Source: an uncultured Clostridia bacterium
Lineage (GTDB): Bacteria; Bacillota; Clostridia; Saccharofermentanales; Saccharofermentanaceae
Reading direction: 5' to 3'
NCBI GenBank assembly: GCA_946407705.1
Contig: CAMJPC010000019.1
Coordinates: 1 to 39,580, forward strand
DNA length: 39,580 nucleotides
The position numbers were made by a program, and so were the translations under genes. Of the stretch, positions 1 through 7,138 are shown in pieces. The notes under the pieces were generated by a model. It was not told the DNA's origin. It worked only from the letters and a program-made list of their open reading frames with translations, and did not search any database. The number at the start of each line of letters is the position of its first letter. Within the stretch, counting starts at the first letter, position 1.

Positions 1-124
1 GCTTGTCGTCTGTGATCTTTGTGCCTGTTTCCTTGTCGAGAGGTACGTTAAAGTCAACGCGGACAATAACTCTCTTGCCGGATACGTCTAAATCCTCAAC
101 GCTTTTCTTGTCATACATTGCCAT
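1..124 (-). CDS. pgk: Phosphoglycerate kinase, N-terminal fragment
   Basis: Only the first 41 codons are inside the window; the gene runs off the left edge. The translation has the family's start, with KKSVEDLD followed by [12 protein letters not shown], the conserved substrate-binding N-terminal strand of phosphoglycerate kinase. This glycolytic enzyme transfers phosphate from 1,3-bisphosphoglycerate to ADP in the cytoplasm. I chose the ATG at 124 because an AGGAG sits 11 nt upstream; a second in-frame ATG at 118 would leave a 17-nt gap. A palindrome and a possible -10 box lie just upstream. Identity is confident despite the short length. Confidence 0.9.
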   Translation of the reverse strand, partial: MAMYDKKSVEDLDVSGKRVIVRVDFNVPLDKETGTKITDDK

Positions 125-152
125 GGGTTTTCACACTCCTGAATATATATTT

Positions 153-182
153 TTGGTGTTAAACACTAACCTAAAAATTATA
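153..182 (-). promoter_or_regulatory. Candidate pgk promoter with operator-like palindrome
   Basis: Read on the minus strand, a perfect TATAAT (177-182) is followed at once by a 17-bp near-perfect palindrome (153-169, centre 161, arms TTGGTGTT and AACACTAA, one mismatch). The palindrome would cover the transcription start. The -35 region is poor (TTTAAT at 17 bp). The position suggests a repressor site on this glycolytic gene; the regulator is unknown. The half-site differs from the usual Rex and CcpA consensus. Confidence 0.45.
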
Positions 183-213
183 CTCTTGTGGCGGTCGATA
201 TTAAAGACTGAAA

Positions 214-1584
214 TTATGCCTTCTTACCCAAAAGCGTTACTATTTCGTGCACTTTAAATACCTTTTGTCCGTCCACATAGAACCTGAAGAGCTCGCCGTC
301 CTTGTCGTAGATCTCAAAGTATTTTCCGTAGGAGGCAACAAGGCCCCTCATCGTGCTGATCTCGAAAACCTTTGTCTCCTTGACTGCGTCCGGGCTCAAA
401 GTCCTGTTTCTGTAGCCCTTCATCGGCTTGCCCTTCTTGTAGGGGATGCCTTCTTCAGCCGGGCAGTCGGTGCCCTGGTAGATGATCTCCTTGTCGGTAA
501 TCGTTATGCGGCCTGAACCTGTTTTCGCGAAATTGAACCTGTCAAAGACCTTGAAAAGATCGGCATCCATCTCCATGCGGAAATCGCCGGCCTTGAGTTC
601 TTCGGCAATGATGCCTCTCTCCCACTCGACCCACTTGTGGAGGTCATCGAAAACGACGCACTGCGGATCCGCCTTTTCGAGAAGGCCCGTGGGCAGGTAT
701 CTTACCGCGTTGCCGCACTCGCAGCACTGAATGAGATTGCCCTTGCCGTGATCCAAGAACCTCATGGTGAACTCATGTCCGCATCTCGGGCATGCGTAAG
801 CCACATTCTGGAGTCCTGCAGCGAGACGCTTGCTCTTGAACTCGACCTTGTGCTCCCTGTTCCATTCGTTCTCGTCGTAATTGACGGCATCAAGGATCTT
901 CTGCTGAAGCTCCTCGATCGAGGATTCCTTTACCTCGTCGGAATAGATCTTCCTGACGAATTCGGATGTGATCTTACCCTTGCGCATTCCGGACTGTGAC
1001 CATCTCGGCCATGTCAGATATGCTCCGTGGATGTGTTCGATGTAGATGGAAGCGCCTGCCTTCTTTGCGAGCTTTGCGATGCCGTCGTCAAACTTGACGG
1101 TCGTGCCGTCAACGTGGCGTGTAGCCTCGGGGTAAACGATGAGGACGCCCTTGCGCTTCATGACCTTCATCATGGCCTTTACGGCAACGGTATCAACAAC
1201 GAACTGCTTCTTGGGAATCGCGCCTCCGAGCTTGAACCAGTGTCCCCATGCGGGTGCCCTGAAAACGAACTCGCCCGTGACGAAATTTGCCGGCCTTGCT
1301 TTGGTCAGCTTGTTCGTGATCATGGGATCGAGATATGATTCGTGGTTTGCGATGACGATGATCGGGCCCTCATGGTTTACGAATTCCATGTCGGGCTTGA
1401 CCTTGATATGTGTAAATGCGCAGACGATCGGGACGATTATGCGTGATCCGAGGAATCCGAAATAGAACGGCCTCGGAAAGCACCCGATGTCATAATCGCG
1501 CGGTGCTTTTGCCCTGTCTCTTGCGGTTGTCGCAGGCTTGCCACCCTGTGCCGGCGCCGCATTCGGCTTGGTATTCTCTGACAT
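214..1584 (-). CDS. PlsC-like acyltransferase fused to zinc ribbon and C-terminal domain
   Basis: Residues about 40-240 form a 1-acyl-glycerol-3-phosphate acyltransferase (PlsC/LPLAT) domain. The HX4D catalytic motif is H81 to D86 (NHESYLDP), and the phosphate-binding block is PEATR at 152-156. Such enzymes add the second acyl chain to lysophosphatidate at the membrane. Unlike ordinary PlsC (about 200-250 aa), this 456-aa protein carries a zinc ribbon (CPRC at 265-268, CCEC at 287-290) and then about 150 residues of strand-rich sequence that could be a PH-like fold. The first 30 residues are polar and Ala/Pro rich. It stands alone between pgk and the clpC operon. The acyltransferase assignment is confident; substrate and the role of the tail are unknown. 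Confidence 0.85.
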   Translation of the reverse strand: MSENTKPNAAPAQGGKPATTARDRAKAPRDYDIGCFPRPFYFGFLGSRIIVPIVCAFTHIKVKPDMEFVNHEGPIIVIANHESYLDPMITNKLTKARPANFVTGEFVFRAPAWGHWFKLGGAIPKKQFVVDTVAVKAMMKVMKRKGVLIVYPEATRHVDGTTVKFDDGIAKLAKKAGASIYIEHIHGAYLTWPRWSQSGMRKGKITSEFVRKIYSDEVKESSIEELQQKILDAVNYDENEWNREHKVEFKSKRLAAGLQNVAYACPRCGHEFTMRFLDHGKGNLIQCCECGNAVRYLPTGLLEKADPQCVVFDDLHKWVEWERGIIAEELKAGDFRMEMDADLFKVFDRFNFAKTGSGRITITDKEIIYQGTDCPAEEGIPYKKGKPMKGYRNRTLSPDAVKETKVFEISTMRGLVASYGKYFEIYDKDGELFRFYVDGQKVFKVHEIVTLLGKKA

Positions 1585-1626
1585 TTATATAAACTCCGAA
1601 GATGATTAATGAATTAAAGCGCAGTT

Positions 1627-1632
1627 ATTATA
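1627..1632 (-). promoter_or_regulatory. Possible -10 box for the acyltransferase gene
   Basis: TATAAT on the minus strand, about 45 nt upstream of the ATG at 1584 and just past the clpC terminator. No good -35 box is visible (TTATTT at 17 bp), so this is tentative. Confidence 0.35.
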
Positions 1633-1656
1633 CAAAGTTTGGAACAGAAAATAAAG

Positions 1657-1690
1657 TGCCCCCGGCTTGCAAATGCAATAGCCGGGGGCA
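1657..1690 (-). terminator. Terminator of the ctsR-clpC operon
   Basis: A perfect 10-bp GC-rich stem (TGCCCCCGGC with GCCGGGGGCA) whose loop can pair further (TTGC/GCAA). On the minus strand it is followed by a T-rich tract (ACTTTATTTTC). It lies 18 nt past the clpC stop. Confidence 0.85.
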
Positions 1691-1708
1691 TTTCAGGTTA
1701 AAAATATT

Positions 1709-4411
1709 TTACTTGTCAGCCTTTTCCTCGGCCTTTTCCTCAGAAGCCTCTTCTTTCTTGGCGGGAATCTCGCCGCCGTCCTTGATGACGATGACCTTTC
1801 CGCCTTCTTCGGCAGCGCCGGAAGCGAGGAGCGCTTCAGGATCCGTTGTCTCAACGGCGTCAATGATCGCAATGTGTCCGGGCTTGACGATGCCGTCGAG
1901 CATTGCCTCGGAGAATCTGTCCTCGACCATCGAGGTGATGACTCTCTTGAGCGGTCTTGCGCCGTACTGCGGGTCGTAACCCTTTCTTGCGAGGAGTTCC
2001 TTCGCGCTGTCGGTGAGGCTGATCTCCATTCCGAGATCCTTGATCCTCTTGCCGACCTGGTTCATCAGGATGTCGACGATCTTGATGAGCGCCTCCTTGC
2101 CGAGCATGCGGAAGAAGATGATCTCATCGACACGGTTAACGAACTCAGGCGAGAATGCCTTCTTGAGTTCCTCGAGAACGAGCTTCTTTGCCTCATCGTA
2201 GGACTTGCCGCCATAGAGGCCCTCTCTTGAGAGCTCGTCGGTATCCTTCTCATCAGCCATGGAGAAGCCGATCTTGCGGCCTTCACCGCCCGTCAGCATC
2301 CTTGCGCCGATGTTGGAGGTCATGATGATGATCGTGTTCTTGAAGTCAACGACTCTACCGTGACCGTCCGTGAGACGTCCGTCGTCCAGTACCTGGAGCA
2401 TCGTGTTGAAGATCTCGGGGTGAGCCTTTTCGATCTCATCGAAAAGAACTACCGAATAAGGATGTCTTCTGACAGCCTCAGTCAGCTGGCCGCCCTCGTC
2501 GTATCCGACATATCCCGGAGGCGCACCGATGAGCCTCGAGACGTCGTGCTTTTCCATGTACTCGGACATGTCGATCCTGATGAGGGAATTCTCATTGCCG
2601 AACATGACCTCTGCGAGCGCTTTTGCAAGCTCAGTCTTACCAACGCCTGTGGTACCAAGGAAGATAAACGTTCCGGAAGGCTTCTTGTCGTCCTTGAGTC
2701 CCAGTCTTCCGCGGCGGATGGCCTTGGAAATGGCCGTGACTGCCTCGTTCTGGCCGATGACTCTCTTCTGGAGTTCAGCTTCGAGGTTCTTGAGCTTGTC
2801 AGCATCACTTTCGGTGATCTTCTTGACGGGGATTCCCGTCCACTTTGCAAGAACGTCAGCGATGTCGTCAACCGTAAGAGTTCCCGTAAATCCGCCCTTG
2901 TCGGGTTCGGACTTTGCCATGAGCTTTGCAAGGCGCGCCCTGTCGGCTTCCTCCTGCTCCTTGAACTTCTGTGCGATCTCGAATTCCATTGCGTCGGAAG
3001 CAGCCTTCTTAGCCTTCTCTTCCTCTGCGATCTTGTCCTCTAACTCCTTCTTCTCCTTGGAATCAGCGTAGTTGATGCGCTTTGCGGCCGCTGCCTCATC
3101 AACGAGGTCGATCGCCTTGTCAGGCAGGAACCTGTCGGAAACATAACGTGATGAGAGCATTACTGACTGCTCGAGAACGTCATCGGGAATGTGGACCTTG
3201 TGGTGATCCTCATACTTCGGACGGAGACCCTTCATGATGGCGATAGCATCAGGAATGGAGGGCTCTTCGACCATGACCTTCTGGAATCTTCTTTCGAGTG
3301 CGTGGTCCTTTTCGATGAACTTGGCATATTCATCTAAAGTAGTTGCACCGATTACCTGAAGCTCGTTCTTTGTAAGCAGCGGCTTCATTAAGTTTGCGGC
3401 ATCCATCGAGCCGCCTCCGGAGCTCTCGCCCGCGCCTACGAGGGTGTGGATCTCATCGATGAAAAGGATGACGTTCGGGTCAGATACCGCCTCATCGAGC
3501 ATGCCCTTGATGCGCTCTTCGAAATCGCCCCTGTACTTGGAACCTGCGACCATGGAACCGATCTCCATGCTGTAAACGACCTTGCCCTTGATGATGTCGG
3601 GAACGTCGTTGTTTGCGATCTTGAGAGCAAGTCCCTCAGCGATCGCGGTCTTACCTACACCAGGATCACCTACGAGACAAGGATTGTTCTTCGTCCTGCG
3701 GATTAAGATCTGCATGACTCTGTTGATCTCTTCCTCACGTCCGATGACGGGGTCGATCTTGCCTTCCTTCGCGAGCTCGGTAAGGTTCTTTCCGAACTTG
3801 TCGAGCGTCTTGTGGCCTCCTTTGCCGCCCTTTCCGCGTCTGGGTGCCGGTGCCCTCTTCTCCCTTTCGGAAGGCATGGCGTCATCGGAGTCGTCAGGAC
3901 CAGAGAACGGATCGTCGGAATCGTCCTGATCATCAGATCCCATGTTGTCGTTGAACGTGTTGATTATCGAATTCCTGAGTCCCTCGAGATCAGCTTCCGC
4001 TGCTTCCAACGCAGCGAAGATCTCGTTATGCGTGCTGACCTTTCTCGAAAGGATGACAAAGAGCACGTGCTCGGGGCCTACCGCGCCTCTGCCGCCGGTC
4101 CTTCTTGAGAGTTCTGCGGCATTCGCGAAAAGCCTTCTCACGTCGATCCTGAGGTTGGAGAATGCCTTGTCGGCAAGGGGCTTGAACGCTTCGTCGTCGA
4201 TGTCGTAATCGCCCGTCACGCCAAGCTTCTCGAGGATGGTGTTAACGTTTGAGACGTTCTCCTCGATGACCTCTTTTGCAGGCGAATCGGTGATGCAGAG
4301 CGCCGCGAAAAGGATGGTATCCCTTATCAGCGAGGTATGTCTGTCATCCGCTATAAGCTGTGAGTACGCGAGGACTCTCGCAGTATCTTCAGATATCCTC
4401 ATGTCAATCAT
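1709..4411 (-). CDS. clpC: ClpC, Hsp100 AAA+ unfoldase of the ClpCP protease
   Basis: A 900-aa two-ring ATPase that unfolds proteins and feeds them to ClpP. Order of domains: a Clp-N-type domain (about 1-150); an acidic linker (about 159-178, Asp/Ser rich); ATPase ring 1 with Walker A GDPGVGKT (248-255) and Walker B FIDEIH; a Lys/Glu-rich middle domain; ring 2 with Walker A GTTGVGKT and Walker B LFDEIEKAH. An IGF tripeptide in ring 2 (GRKIGFS) matches the ClpP-docking loop. The first half of the N domain is diverged from classical ClpC, and the acidic linker is unusual. It overlaps the end of mcsB by 8 nt. MRIS at residue 4 is an alternative start. The C-terminal tail is Lys/Glu rich. Confidence 0.97.
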   Translation of the reverse strand: MIDMRISEDTARVLAYSQLIADDRHTSLIRDTILFAALCITDSPAKEVIEENVSNVNTILEKLGVTGDYDIDDEAFKPLADKAFSNLRIDVRRLFANAAELSRRTGGRGAVGPEHVLFVILSRKVSTHNEIFAALEAAEADLEGLRNSIINTFNDNMGSDDQDDSDDPFSGPDDSDDAMPSEREKRAPAPRRGKGGKGGHKTLDKFGKNLTELAKEGKIDPVIGREEEINRVMQILIRRTKNNPCLVGDPGVGKTAIAEGLALKIANNDVPDIIKGKVVYSMEIGSMVAGSKYRGDFEERIKGMLDEAVSDPNVILFIDEIHTLVGAGESSGGGSMDAANLMKPLLTKNELQVIGATTLDEYAKFIEKDHALERRFQKVMVEEPSIPDAIAIMKGLRPKYEDHHKVHIPDDVLEQSVMLSSRYVSDRFLPDKAIDLVDEAAAAKRINYADSKEKKELEDKIAEEEKAKKAASDAMEFEIAQKFKEQEEADRARLAKLMAKSEPDKGGFTGTLTVDDIADVLAKWTGIPVKKITESDADKLKNLEAELQKRVIGQNEAVTAISKAIRRGRLGLKDDKKPSGTFIFLGTTGVGKTELAKALAEVMFGNENSLIRIDMSEYMEKHDVSRLIGAPPGYVGYDEGGQLTEAVRRHPYSVVLFDEIEKAHPEIFNTMLQVLDDGRLTDGHGRVVDFKNTIIIMTSNIGARMLTGGEGRKIGFSMADEKDTDELSREGLYGGKSYDEAKKLVLEELKKAFSPEFVNRVDEIIFFRMLGKEALIKIVDILMNQVGKRIKDLGMEISLTDSAKELLARKGYDPQYGARPLKRVITSMVEDRFSEAMLDGIVKPGHIAIIDAVETTDPEALLASGAAEEGGKVIVIKDGGEIPAKKEEASEEKAEEKADK

Positions 4412-5426
4412 CTCCCTTCAGAATTTTCCTGATCCTGTCAGCCCTTCTCTTCTGGGCTGCCTGAGTATTGATCTCGCCGCGGCGCTGCTGTTCCCAGCAG
4501 ACTTCCTGGGTAATCGTGTTAAGCATCTTCCACTTGCAGTCGAACTCCGCGGAATCGTCGTAATCCCTGTAGAGTCTGAGCCAGCAGACGGAATCCAAAG
4601 CTTCCCTTCGGGACATCAGGGCAGCGTATCTCAGAAGTCCGTATGCCCTTCCGTAGAAGTCTTTCATCTGTGTCTTCTTCTTTGTCGCGAACTGCTCGCG
4701 GCATGCTCTTTCCGCCTTGATGACGTCTTCGATGAGCATCTCGCCTCTCTCGAGGATGTCGTCCTCCGATACGCCCAGCGTGCTTACGCTCGCAATAATG
4801 TACACACCTGATTCATTGAGTTCGCCCTGCTCGGCGAAAGGATAGATCGTCCATTCATACTGGCCGACCCTCTGCCTCAGCGCTGCGATGCCGCCTTCGG
4901 TTTTCGCGATCGCGGGGATCGCAACCGTGTAAAGTATCTTCATTCCCGTACCGGTGAGCTTGACGCTGGAAGTAAGGAATCCGTATTTGTCGGAATATGC
5001 GATGTCGAGCTTCTTCTCGAGTTCCACCGCAGCCTTCTCCGCGAGCCTGTAAACCCCGATGTCGTGACCCGGAGCCTGAGCCTTGATCGTGAGGTGCTCG
5101 GAATTGCCGACCGCGATGCTGAGACCATAGTCCTCGGTGTAGTAGATGGACTTCTTGTCAGGGCTGAAAAGGAGTGATCCGTCACGTCCGGAGATCTGCG
5201 CCTTCATTAACTCCGCGGTGTCACCCGTGTTGATGATGTCGGTCGCTCTTCCGCCTGAGAACTGGTTCCTGTCGATCACGGAATCAACCTTCGAAAGGAG
5301 GCTCTCCGCATCCTTGTCATCCATCTTGGAAGGAAAATTATATCCCTTGATATTACGTACCAGGCACGCCTTCGTCGAGAGGACTACATCCTCGTCGCGT
5401 CCCTCTTTCTCATACCATTGCTTCAT
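4404..5426 (-). CDS. mcsB: McsB-like protein arginine kinase homologue, active site degenerate
   Basis: 340 aa, close to the usual length of McsB, the ATP:guanido phosphotransferase that marks proteins with phosphoarginine for ClpCP. Position between mcsA and clpC and the overall pattern (TLGVSEDDIL, the C-terminal IRKIL tail) support the family. However, the catalytic motifs I know from the family are altered. The SSRIRLARN-type phosphate loop reads STKACLVRN (17-25). The NEEDH loop reads GNSEH. The TSCPTNxGTG loop with its catalytic Cys reads TSSVKLTGTG (152-161). The following Arg is Lys. It may be a pseudokinase that keeps only an adaptor role. mcsA ends 1 nt upstream of it. Confidence 0.88.
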   Translation of the reverse strand: MKQWYEKEGRDEDVVLSTKACLVRNIKGYNFPSKMDDKDAESLLSKVDSVIDRNQFSGGRATDIINTGDTAELMKAQISGRDGSLLFSPDKKSIYYTEDYGLSIAVGNSEHLTIKAQAPGHDIGVYRLAEKAAVELEKKLDIAYSDKYGFLTSSVKLTGTGMKILYTVAIPAIAKTEGGIAALRQRVGQYEWTIYPFAEQGELNESGVYIIASVSTLGVSEDDILERGEMLIEDVIKAERACREQFATKKKTQMKDFYGRAYGLLRYAALMSRREALDSVCWLRLYRDYDDSAEFDCKWKMLNTITQEVCWEQQRRGEINTQAAQKRRADRIRKILKGDD

Positions 5427-5427
5427 A

Positions 5428-6087
5428 TTACTCTCCTCCCTTTCTTCCCTTTAACTCATCTCTGAGCTTAGAGGCAAGAACGTAATCTTCTTTCTCAGCC
5501 GCGAGCTTGATGCCCTTCTGGAGTTCTTCGTCGCTAAGCATTCCGAGGTCCGCCTTGGAAAGCTTTTCGAGAAGATCGCCGCTCTCTTCGGTCTTAGCGG
5601 GCGCTTCAGCTTCCTTCGCCTTCTCGGGTTCAGCCTCCTCGACCTTCGCGTCAGCCTTGGCTGCGGTCTCGGCCTTAGCAGTGCTGATGGGCGCGACCTT
5701 ATCAACATTGGACAGCTCGGCAAGCCTTCCCGGCATCCTTCCGCCGTAGGTGCTCTCGCCCTGCTGCTTGAACATTTCCTTTACGATGTAGTCATTGAAG
5801 GTGTTGTAGCACTCGATGCATCCGAGGCGTCCCTTCTTCTCGAAGTCCCTGAGCGTCATGCCGCACTTCGGGCAGGACAGCGCACTGTTGCCGAAGTCGA
5901 GTTCATTCATCTGCATGATCGTGCTTGCGATCTCATCGAACGGCGAAAAGGCCGAGCCCAGCATCTCTTCCGGGCTTCTAAGGAACTTTCCGTATCCCAT
6001 GATCCTCGCGCAGTTCTCGCAGTACGGGACGTCGTTTATCTTGATTATCTTGTTGGTGAGCTCAACTCCGCATCTCTCGCATCTCAT
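5428..6087 (-). CDS. mcsA: McsA, zinc-finger activator of McsB
   Basis: 219 aa. Two CxxC zinc pairs are visible near the N terminus (CERC, CENC) and two more near residue 70-95 (CPKC, CIEC), as in McsA. A Lys/Ala/Glu-rich low-complexity stretch (about 125-170) follows, then a C-terminal UVR motif (KEDYVLASKLRDEL) that contacts ClpC or McsB. McsA normally binds and activates McsB and helps control CtsR. It lies between ctsR (26 nt upstream) and mcsB (1 nt downstream). The zinc sites are intact even though the McsB partner looks catalytically altered. Confidence 0.95.
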   Translation of the reverse strand: MRCERCGVELTNKIIKINDVPYCENCARIMGYGKFLRSPEEMLGSAFSPFDEIASTIMQMNELDFGNSALSCPKCGMTLRDFEKKGRLGCIECYNTFNDYIVKEMFKQQGESTYGGRMPGRLAELSNVDKVAPISTAKAETAAKADAKVEEAEPEKAKEAEAPAKTEESGDLLEKLSKADLGMLSDEELQKGIKLAAEKEDYVLASKLRDELKGRKGGE

Positions 6088-6113
6088 ACTTTCTTCTCCT
6101 TTATCTCGTGATC

Positions 6114-6578
6114 TTATTCCGCAATCATCAGTCCAAGCAAAGCGTTTTTGAAAATGTCCGCCCTGAGGACCGCCCTTATATCCGAATCAACTTTTGCGAG
6201 GGCCCTGTCTGACACTGCCGCCATTATCGCCGTTCCCTCCCTCGGCGTAATCGCTCCGACGGAGACCGCATTCGTAAGCAGCGTCTTTGCCTGCTGCTGC
6301 GACAGGTCATCGCCCACCGCATCCAGTAACGCCTGCAGATAATTACTCGGGCCGGTATGGCTGACCCTTGTGATCGTGATCTGTCCGCCGCCGCCTCTCC
6401 TGCTCTCAACAATGTAGCCGTTTCCGCTCGAAAATCTGGTAGACAGGACATACGTTATCTGCGAAGGCACGCAGTTGGCCTGCTCGGCAAGCTGGCTGCG
6501 GCTGATGACCGCCTGGCCGTCGTTCTCGTCGATCATCTCTTTGATCATCTGCTCAATGACATCAACAAGTCTTGCCAT
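6114..6578 (-). CDS. ctsR: CtsR, transcriptional repressor of class III heat-shock genes
   Basis: 154 aa, the usual CtsR length. The N-terminal winged helix carries the family signature: recognition region NCVPSQITYVLSTRF followed by the Gly-rich wing RRGGGGQI, which inserts in the minor groove and senses heat. The C-terminal half is the four-helix dimer and McsB-binding domain. It is the first gene of the operon and is autoregulated: a consensus CtsR operator lies directly downstream of the -10 box. The ATG at 6578 has an AAGGAGG ribosome binding site. Confidence 0.97.
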   Translation of the reverse strand: MARLVDVIEQMIKEMIDENDGQAVISRSQLAEQANCVPSQITYVLSTRFSSGNGYIVESRRGGGGQITITRVSHTGPSNYLQALLDAVGDDLSQQQAKTLLTNAVSVGAITPREGTAIMAAVSDRALAKVDSDIRAVLRADIFKNALLGLMIAE

Positions 6579-6634
6579 AAAATGCCTCCTTCCTTATCAT
6601 TTCCGCATTTCAGCGATCGTTTGATGTTATTTGA

Positions 6635-6693
6635 TTTTGACTTTGACTATCTTTGACCAATCAAATTATGATACTCCGCGGGGCGCTTGTCAA
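6635..6693 (-). promoter_or_regulatory. ctsR operon promoter and CtsR operator
   Basis: On the minus strand: -35 TTGACA (6688-6693), a 17-bp spacer, -10 CATAAT (6665-6670). The CtsR operator is a direct heptamer repeat, GGTCAAA (6652-6658), GAT, AGTCAAA (6642-6648), an exact match to the R-GTCAAA-NAN-R-GTCAAA consensus. It sits over the transcription start. A third heptamer AGTCAAA (6636-6642) shares one base with the second. Confidence 0.92.
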
Positions 6694-6745
6694 CAGGTTT
6701 TTGCAGGCCGTTTTTGCCTTCAAAATGCCCTTTTCGCCCGAAAAC

Positions 6746-7003
6746 ACCTACAAAAATCAAAAAATGCCCGTTTTTGTAGGTACTTTTCCAGTTCCAAACC
6801 ACCCAAAACGCGAAAAATGACCTACTAAAACAAAGAATTCACCGTTTTTGTAGGTACTTTTCCCCTTCCAAACCGCCCAAAACGCGAAAAATGACCTACT
6901 AAAACAAAGAATTCACCGATTTTGTAGGTCAAAACCATCCGAAAAACCCTTCCGGGCACGAAAAACTACCGACAAAACTGAGCAAAACGCGTTTTTTGTC
7001 GGT
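6746..7003. repeat. Four 36-bp hairpin repeats at 74-bp spacing
   Basis: Non-coding stretch between ctsR and the DUF1846 gene. Four 36-bp inverted-repeat elements start at 6746, 6820, 6894 and 6968, exactly 74 bp apart, with 38-bp gaps. Each begins ACCTAC or ACCGAC with A-runs and ends with T-runs and the complementary GTAGGT or GTCGGT. The last copy changes both arms together (T to G and A to C), which keeps the pairing. The first two gaps are nearly identical (35 of 38 bases); the third differs. No gene is seen here. Confidence 0.85.
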
Positions 7004-7077
7004 ATCGACCCTTCAGCCCTCCTCCCAAAAGCCCCAATCGGTATCGACCCTCCAGCCCTACTCCCAAAAGCCCCCAA
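7000..7077. repeat. Two-copy 39-bp tandem repeat
   Basis: Two direct copies starting CGGTATCGACCC at 7000 and 7039, differing at a few positions. It overlaps the end of the hairpin array and abuts the terminator of the DUF1846 gene. The 39-bp period gives 13-residue repeats in a short minus-strand frame, but that frame is not a convincing gene. Confidence 0.75.
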
Positions 7078-7111
7078 AAAAGAAAACCCCGGAACCATAA
7101 CGGCTCCGGGG
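7075..7111 (-). terminator. Terminator of the DUF1846 gene
   Basis: Stem CCCCGGAACC (7087-7096) with GGCTCCGGGG (7102-7111), a 5-nt loop, and on the minus strand a TTTTCTTTTTT tract. It lies about 28 nt beyond the stop codon at 7139. Confidence 0.88.
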
Positions 7112-7138
7112 GCACTGCAATATTGATCTAAAGGGAAA

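Noticed and set aside
6746..7003. CRISPR array (36-bp palindromic repeats, 38-bp spacers)
   Set aside because: The geometry fits, but the first two spacers are nearly identical, repeats differ in their centres, and there is no cas gene nearby.
6913..7098. 61-residue minus-strand frame with 13-residue repeats
   Set aside because: It begins inside the terminator hairpin, follows from the 39-bp DNA repeat, and has no ribosome binding site.
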